64,000 nucleotides of DNA. It comes from Nissolia schottii. Taxonomy: Eukaryota > Streptophyta > Magnoliopsida > Fabales > Fabaceae. Position numbers and translations under genes: made by a program. Below, one piece after another: positions 50,006 through 64,000 of the stretch. The stretch covers positions 305,775 through 369,774 of the forward strand of contig QANU01008237.1 of assembly GCA_003254905.1 (NCBI GenBank). Reading direction: 5' to 3'. How positions within the stretch are numbered: the first letter of the stretch is position 1; each line of letters starts with the position of its first letter. The notes under the pieces are model-generated. The model had not been told where the DNA came from and did not search any database. It saw only the letters and a list, made by a program, of their open reading frames with translations.

Positions 50006-50920
50006 TAGGGATGACAATGGGCAGGATTTTGACTCAACCCTAACCTTATCCTAAACTTGTTGGATAAAATAAAATTCTACCCTACCATACTTGTGGGTTT
50101 TACAAATAAAAATTCTAACTCTATCCACAAAAAAATATCTAAACTCTTATCCTACTGTACCCTACTCGCTACTTTCTAAAAAAATATTTTTAATTTTACA
50201 TGATATAAGTATCAATTACAAAGAAAATATTTATTTTAGTGCACAAGAACAACGTAACTTAAAATAGGAACACATTTCATTAACATCTAAATCATTTATA
50301 GTCATATTAACATAATAAAACCAAGACATATTTTGTTTTCAATGTTTTACACTCACCATGGTCTGAAGCATTGGGGGTGAGAGGCCAAGACAGACTAAAG
50401 TGATAATATGCAAACTATTCTAGACAAATCAAAATAGTGAAAAGTAGTTTCCACATTTTATTCATATTTATTTTATAAGCAGATAAAAGAAAATAAAACT
50501 ATATATAGACATTAGTCCTCAAGAAATAGTTTCATAAAAAAGAAACCCTTACATCACAAGTTATGTACACAGAAAATTTGGATATAATTGCAAAAAAATG
50601 ATGTCAAAAATCAAAAAGTAGAGTTTGAACATCATAGAAGGAGATGATGTCTATAAGCATAAATATGGTCCAAAGAAAATTATGGAGAAGAATAAAGAAA
50701 TTTTGAATATAGTAAAACAAAGAAAGTTATGGTAAAAAATAAAACATAATATATAGGATGTGGGTAAAGTCGAGATAGATATATTAAAACCCTAACTCAT
50801 GCGAATAATTTCAGGTAATTATCCATGCGAGTAATTACCCATTAAAAAATGAGTTTTTATCCAATCCATCGGATTGGGTTAGGACGAATACTCACATGTA
50901 AGATACAAATTGGCATCTTA
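50006..50920. mobile_element. hAT-like MITE
   Basis: Left end TAGGGATGACAATGGGCAG and right end CAAATTGGCATCTTA are partial inverted repeats. Eight-base flanks CGTATAAA (49998-50005) and CATATAAA (50921-50928) differ at one base, fitting the 8-bp duplication of hAT elements. The 915-bp interior is AT-rich and non-coding. Confidence 0.55.
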
Positions 50921-52275
50921 CATATAAAATACAAGAAATTCATATATAAATTTAATAAGTAATAAGACTGCATGCTTGTTTTGCTTCTTGTGCTTTCATA
51001 TGAAGCATTATGTCTCTATAGCAAGTCTTGTTTGGATGACAATTAGTGCAATAGTCATTGCAAGGCCAATTTGCATTTATCAACGTGGTAACTGATAAAT
51101 TATGTACACAAATAAGTATGACATAGACAAAATAAAAATAATTAATTATTCATATGCAAAGCCATGAATATATAGTCCACCAGAGAATGCATGACTATTG
51201 ACATGCGTATACGTGTAGAAAATCACTCATTTCTTACTTTTAAAATTTTCAACACAATAATTGATTTATAAATTAAATCATTTTCCATTTTTTATCATTT
51301 AAAATGTTCTAACAAATTTATTTATTAAAGAAAATTAAGGCTTTTAATTAGAAGTTAAAAATTCAGTAATACTAAAATTAAATTAAATTAATTTAATTTG
51401 AACAATTTTTTAGATATATCTTATAATGAATAATTATCCAATTCATACCATCACATGAGTATCTCTATCAGTCCATATAAACAAAATTGTTGATAATCAT
51501 TAAGAGGTAATATGCATATATGCTTAAAAAAAATTTAAAAAGGACCTGAACTTCTGTGCATTTGGATTTTAAAAAATACCGTATATAAAAGGTGTTTGAA
51601 GCACCAAAAATAATCATAGTCGAACTTACCATATTCTATACATATAAGTTCTCATACTCATCACTCTGGAACTAAAATTTAAATGAACAAAACATCATAA
51701 AAACAACTCTTGATTGTAAGTTTTTAACAATTGTTATTGTGCTACTAACTCTAGAATTAGAACTTGGTTTTAACAATTAAGTTGCATACAAAAGTCACAT
51801 ATTGGCATTGACAGTTCAAACTGTCGAGTAATTTTGTATATTACTCATTTCTTCGAGTTTTTATATATTTACTGTGAAACACATCACTCTAAAACTGAAA
51901 CTTGATTATACACTTACAAAATTCACTAATAAGCAATTATACTCGAGTTTTCTAACACTATTACTTGTAAAATAAAAAAATGATACGTTTAAATAATAAT
52001 AAATAAAAAATGATTATTTCAATAAAATTTTTGTAATTGCTTAATATGATCATATACATAACATAAAAAAAAATTAATAATAAAAGTTTACATTTTAAAT
52101 AAATTCAATAGAAAGCATGAATTCCAATGAAAAAATTACCAAAAATGAAAATAATGTTTTTGTGGTGTGAATAAAGCTAATTATTGATGATGGTTGGCTC
52201 AAATAATAATAATATCCCAAAATATTCAAGTAGAGTTACACCTTCGTACTCCTCCTCTTCGTGTTCCTTGTTGCC

Positions 52276-57205
<4,930 letters not shown>

Positions 57206-58332
57206 GAGTCTTCACTTCTCACCTCCAATCCCTTGGGCTGATTCTTTCATCAGATTTTTTTGGTCCACTAGATTTTTGGATCATTTAGGACATGCCAAAT
57301 GAATGATTGATATTGGTCTTATACATATGATTGAAAGGAAAGAAGGTATGAATAATTCAACATTGTAGATGTTCTTATATTAGAACTGTTCATGTATTAT
57401 GGATTATCTTTGTAGTTTGTAGCTAAATTGAACTTACTGTAAATAGATAGGATCTGAATACCTGTATATCATGCAAAATTTGTTTGAATATTTGTATGGT
57501 ATATAAAATCTATTCCAAGTCTTGCATTGCTTTTCTAAGAAGATTATTGTAATGAGTTATGAAAAAAGCACTTTGTGTTTGACACTGATTCTGCACTGTA
57601 ACTTGTTCGTACGTGTTCTCCTTAAACAATGTTCCGGGTTCAAGTATTCTGAATAGAAAAGTCTAATGCTAAGAGCACTATACCCCGATAATGGGTCAAT
57701 TTAGTTTAAGGTTGATTAGGTGGAGTCTACTAAACTCTGAATAATGCTAATTTAGACAAAGAAAAATTTAGTAATTGGTTTTATTATTAACCACTTGTTA
57801 AAACCAGTTGAGTGTTTAGTTTTTTTTTTTTTTTTGGGTTGAAACTACTTGTATTCTTATTTGAGGTATTTCTGCTCAAGTTGTGTAGGGCCACTAGGGC
57901 AATTGAAGTTTTTTCTTTCAAGTTTTAATGCAGCTGCTAGCTGCATATCCATGGTTAGTTGTTTTTAAACTATAAATAATTTTACAAGAAATAACTTCTA
58001 TGCAGTTCCCCCCTCCCTACCAAAAATAAGAAAGTGCATTTCATTTCTTACATGGTTGTTTGTCAAGCTTAATAAGGATTGAGGAATAAATTATGTAAAA
58101 TGATCATAAATAACGAAGCAGTGTATACCAATCCTATATGCTCCACTCCTTACTCTTTAGCAGTTACTGATGTCATAATTCCTGCAACAGGCAGGATCTG
58201 GATTTGATTGAAACAATATAAAATCATAAAATGGAAAAGCTATCTCAAGTTTAATTTATGTAGTTATCTACCAACAATGACTTATTTTTGGTACATCTGG
58301 TTAGCAAAAACCAACAGTTCTTGATATGAAAG
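57206..58332. other. Convergent intergenic region
   Basis: 3' UTRs of the secreted-protein gene (+) and the P450 (-) face each other here. It has a T run near 57820 and otherwise ordinary AT-rich sequence. Nothing else seen. Confidence 0.6.
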
Positions 58333-60470
<2,138 letters not shown>

Positions 60471-60612
60471 GGCTCAAGAACTCTGAGGTTAGGAAAAATG
60501 CTCCTTTGACTGTGTTTCAGTGATGTTTCTTATAAGAAAACTAGTCCTTTGCTTTTGATCTCAGCCGGCTGTGTGCTTTTTGTCGATTCAATCTCCCATT
60601 TTAAAAGATCAG

Positions 60613-60890
60613 TTATGCTACATGTACACCCATATATCATACACCATACATACACCCGTATTAGAATACACAAATAACCGTTTCATCTACTCTTTCTCCC
60701 ACTCTCACCAACACGCGCGTGAACCCACGTTTCATTCTCTTTCTCGAAAATTTTCGCTGTTCATTGCTCGTCGTCCTCTTCGACTTCGTCGTTCTCTTCG
60801 ACCCCGACGTTCTCTTCGACCCCGACGTTATCTTCGACCCCGACGTTCTCTTCGACCTCGTCGTTCTTTGTGATTTCATGCGCAAGATCT
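60613..60890. mobile_element. TIR-family element end with minisatellite
   Basis: Starts ATGCTACATGTACACCC, then CATACACCATACATACACCC, the same terminal wording (in reverse) as the right end of the copy at 25545. CTTTCTCCCACTCTCACC and CACGCGCGTG match in reverse the interior of that copy near 25440-25460. The right end is lost in the ATT repeat. Confidence 0.55.
60773..60862 (+). repeat. 18-bp minisatellite, 5 units
   Basis: Five back-to-back 18-base units, consensus GTTCTCTTCGACCCCGAC, with one to three changes in the outer units. A multiple of three, it gives repeating Arg-rich or Ser/Lys-rich reading frames on both strands, which I regard as spurious. Confidence 0.95.
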
Positions 60891-60895
60891 AANAA

Positions 60896-60897
60896 TA

Positions 60898-60935
<38 letters not shown>
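60896..60935. repeat. (ATT)n microsatellite next to an N
   Basis: About 13 ATT units next to an unresolved base at 60893. Probably length-variable. Confidence 0.9.
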
Positions 60936-60936
<1 letters not shown>

Positions 60937-63416
60937 ATAGTAATCTATCACATTTCCACCTTTGATTTCTCTGCCATTCTTTTTCTCTCTCATTTTCATA
61001 TTTCAAATTAATGCTCAAGATATATGGAGCATAGATACGGAATACGGAGACCCATTCATTTTAAAAATTTATTGGATACGAAAACAACATATATATGTAT
61101 ACAATTTAAGAATTATAATAATATCTAATATTTTAATAATGTTAAATATAAATTTTTAATAGTTTTTAAATATTTTTTAAAATATTTGAATAATTTTAAA
61201 TAATTTTTTGTCTCAATAGTTACTGATTTTTTAAGAATTTATGTTATTATAAATTATTTAATATTTAAAATATTATTTTACTTATATATGACATAGACAC
61301 AACTCAAAAAACTTTTGATATAACTCAAATATGCATGGTTATAGTCAATTACGAGTGTCAAACGAGTATTCTTGGACACGCCAAGACGGACTGTCCGTGC
61401 TTCCTTTTAGGATGCGAAATTTTTTTCCACATGTTGAAGAAAAGTAGGGATGTTCTGGTCTGATTTGTTGTGATGGGGGAATAGAATCTGTTAGCAGTTA
61501 GTGTAGATCGCAGTTTCCTAAGATTTATGCAACGGATGACATATAAAAGGGAGACATTTGAGAAATGTTAAATATATTTTCTTTTGTATAAATATCATAT
61601 TGGCTCAATTTTATTTATTGTTAAATGAGATTTTAATCAGATTCACATGTCATTAAAATATTATCGTCATTGAAATCTAAATCAATAGTAGATATAATGC
61701 GAGTCAGCATAATATCTCATGCAAAACAATTACAAACAACATAATACAACTCGAGAGGTATTTATGTTATCTGCATTAACTCATAATTTTTTTGTAAGGC
61801 TATGACACACCTTGTAGGCCTAACACAAGGGTTTATTGATTAGGCTCCTGATTGGCTTCCTGATGATGGGGAACCCCCAAAGATAAGATGAGAATTACAG
61901 AAAATAAATTAGAAAAGATGGCATTTGTGAATATCTTTATATGTAAGTGTGGCATTTAAGGCAACGCTTTCTTGTGCCTACACTATTTTGTCGTCAGCTT
62001 TGTTGTCTTTATATTTGAGAGTGGATCTTTGATAGGTACTAGGTTTGATTTATCATAGGCATGTATATCATTGCTTAACATGGGTAAGGTTGTCAAGGAC
62101 CACGATAAAAGAATATTTAGCATTAAAAATACTTTTTATGCATACTAAATAATTATTTGGATACCTGAAAGATGACATGATAATGTGTACCAAGAGTAGG
62201 ATCCTATAGAGCTTACGGACAAACCATAATTTGCAAAACTAATGAAAAAGATTAGTCCCATAAAATTATTTCAAAGTTAAGTGGAGTCTGCGTAATGTAG
62301 TGTATAATTAATTAAAAAATTAAATTAAGGGAAAATAATAAAAAGGAACTGCTAACAGTACAAATTTAAATTGATGTGAAGAACCAACCAACCTTTTTAA
62401 ATAATTAACTTTTTTTTTGGACATTTTAATTATTTAATTAATTATTCTAAATAGTTATAACTATTATGGCAATAATTAATTCTTTATTTTTAATTGTATC
62501 ATTAGCTATTCTTTTCATTAATTCTCCCTTCTTTTTGGTCAATTCATTAATTCTCCTTATTTTTGGCAATTCATTTTCATTCTCCTTTAGATACTCGCTA
62601 AAACGAGATTGGGCCATGTTTATTGTTTCATGTACTTTTCCAACTCTTAAAAATTTCTATTAAATTTCATTAATTTGGAGTCTGAATATTAAAATTCAAT
62701 ATATACAATAGTGCTGGCATGTTTTGCTGGGCTTTCTATTCCCCCCCCCCCCCCATTTTTCTTAGTTGATTGTGGACGATAACTGTGCTCCAGTGCTGTT
62801 AGACTTGGTGTACGTTTAAAAAATACTATTTTGTTAATGTACCCAAGCCCTTGCTTGTTTTAAGATTGAGTGCATTACAACTTACAAGCTAATTATATTT
62901 TACAGAAGTTTTCCATCACAAGTTTCATGGTAAGATAAGCACACCAAGTGTCTCTCCTAATGCAATGAGTCAGTTAGTAATTTAATTCCTGAGAAGCCAA
63001 CGTTAGAACCTAATCTAAATGATGACAATGTAATCTATTTTAGAAAGACAGGTAGAATCAAACAAAGCCAGGGAGAAACTTGTTCCAGAAAGCATGGGAC
63101 AGAATGAAAATTTTGAGTAGTCAAATAATAAGTCTTGATACATTTTCATTTGGAATTTCCATTAAGTTTGTCAATCGTGCAACAAATAAGCGCATAACTT
63201 GCATTAGGGCAACCTCAATGCTAAATTAAGAGAAATGGAGGTGACCCAATTTCCTTCTATAACATGTATATAAAGACAACGACAACAACTATTTTTGGTA
63301 CCACAATCTGAAATCACAAAGTATACAAGTACAACTATATATATATCATCTAATAAAGACAAGCAGATCAGCGAACATATCTGTATTCTAGGATGAAAAC
63401 ATATATCATACTACCA

Positions 63417-63489
63417 TCACTCCTTCTTGGCAGGAAGATGATTACCGCCAGTTGCGAATTTGTAGAGATAAAACAGAGTCATAAGAACA
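63417..63489 (-). CDS. Last coding exon of an unrecognised gene
   Basis: On the minus strand a good acceptor (TTTTGTTGCAG) is followed by one base plus codons for VLMTLFYLYKFATGGNHLP and then AKKE with a TGA stop at 63417. It looks like the end of a small membrane protein: a hydrophobic, aromatic stretch then a short basic tail. I could not find the preceding exon between here and 64000, and I do not recognise the family. It may be a chance ORF. Confidence 0.4.
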
Positions 63490-64000
63490 CTGCAACAAAA
63501 GAGAAAGTCAAATGTCTTAATTTGAGATACAAGCATTAGCAACTTAAATTTTGCTTCTTGGGAATTAGAACCCACGAACATCCATAATCAGTAGTTTAGA
63601 AATCACAAAGACCCTAATTTGAGACCATTAAGACCACCAAACAACAAAATTTTGTTTGAGACAACAGTGCTTGGCATCAGATGTGGAGCAATTGGATAAA
63701 ATATAAACTATATTCATGGCTGCTAGTGGTTGATTCCTTTCTTCCTGATTAGAAGATAAAATAATAGATCGTAATCTCTTGCTATCAGCAATGAGATGCT
63801 AGAACAAATTTGAGAAGAAATTGCACAAAACAAGTTTGAGACAATAGCATACCAAAGTTTTCCTTTTATTCTCAAAAAGAAACTGGAATAGAGAAGCCTT
63901 AATTATCTAAAAAAAGTTTAAAGAAAAAATTTATCTTCATGGGTGCGTTTACTTTTCATAATTGAATCTAACACACTGATAACACTCTGTGAAATAAAAA
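63490..64000. other. Probable intron or flank of the gene at 63417
   Basis: AT-rich, no clear exon on either strand. If the exon at 63417 is real, this is its upstream intron, with the rest of the gene beyond the window. Confidence 0.4.

Larger units (their letters stand above)
43980..52275. other. About 8 kb intergenic region, repeats only
   Basis: It begins with the promoter of the kinase gene. Then come AT-rich DNA, a palindrome cluster (45761-46017), AT-rich DNA with a TA repeat near 47381-47402, a Harbinger-like element (47541-48729), a hAT-like element (50006-50920) and the promoter of the gene at 52276. I saw no exon with a known domain on either strand. Confidence 0.6.
60471..63416. 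other. Intergenic region with family repeat and microsatellites
   Basis: Holds the P450 promoter, a TTTGTGCA-family end with a minisatellite (60613-60890), an ATT microsatellite (about 60896-60935, with one N at 60893), AT-rich DNA and a run of 14 C's at 62741-62754. No gene supported. Confidence 0.6.

Noticed and set aside
60571..60885. Arg-rich and Lys/Ser-rich ORFs on both strands
   Set aside because: Produced by the 18-bp minisatellite; no domain and no splice context.

Overview
This window is nuclear DNA from a flowering plant, most probably a eudicot. The genes are intron-rich with GT..AG junctions, the spacers are AT-rich and full of transposon remnants, and the proteins are plant families: FBD/LRR, SGP1, plastid lipocalin, DUF247, organellar DNA polymerase, RLCK-VII kinase and a CYP716-like P450. 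I cannot name the genus. It is a draft assembly: there is a 512-base N gap, N's at 28425-28426 and 60893, and a 591-base pure poly(T) run that looks artificial. Exon coordinates were placed by eye from splice sites, reading phase and remembered family sequences.

Layout. 1-5461: two tandem FBD/LRR genes (+), the first cut by the window edge, the second without an F-box. 5462-5973: N gap that swallows the last exon of a Spg1/SGP1-type GTPase (- strand, 6114-8206). 8207-15532: spacer with small TIR elements, a Copia-type LTR relic and a possible SINE. 15533-18619: complete five-exon plastid lipocalin (+) with an Au-like SINE in its last intron. 20768-21887: two small paralogous plant genes tail to tail. 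22852-30345: repeat-rich tract with a Stowaway-like MITE, a TTTGTGCA-rich element, two broken DUF247 pieces in reversed order, and between them a 2,363-bp LTR element with a 5-bp target duplication. 31026-38226: plant organellar DNA polymerase (-), all exonuclease and polymerase motifs intact, with a newly proposed transit-peptide exon. 41361-43979: RLCK-VII kinase (-), PBL23-like. 43980-52275: about 8 kb of spacer with a palindrome cluster, a Harbinger-like element carrying a CAC-rich insert and a hAT-like MITE. 52276-57205: seven-exon secreted protein (+) of the At5g54870/At4g27020 type, which I suggest is a permuted papain-like hydrolase. 58333-60470: CYP716-like P450 (-) broken by two frameshifts. 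63417-63489: last exon of an unrecognised gene (-).

The genes do not form one pathway or operon. The main contextual signal is gene order: the polymerase and kinase are neighbours in the same way as I remember At3g20540 and At3g20530 in Arabidopsis, and the SGP1 and At5g54870-like genes also come from one Arabidopsis neighbourhood as I remember it. I saw no convincing new defence, biosynthetic or mobile system. The most interesting items are the putative misannotated hydrolase, the tail-to-tail paralogue pair, the TTTGTGCA element family, the palindrome cluster and the assembly defects that damage gene models.
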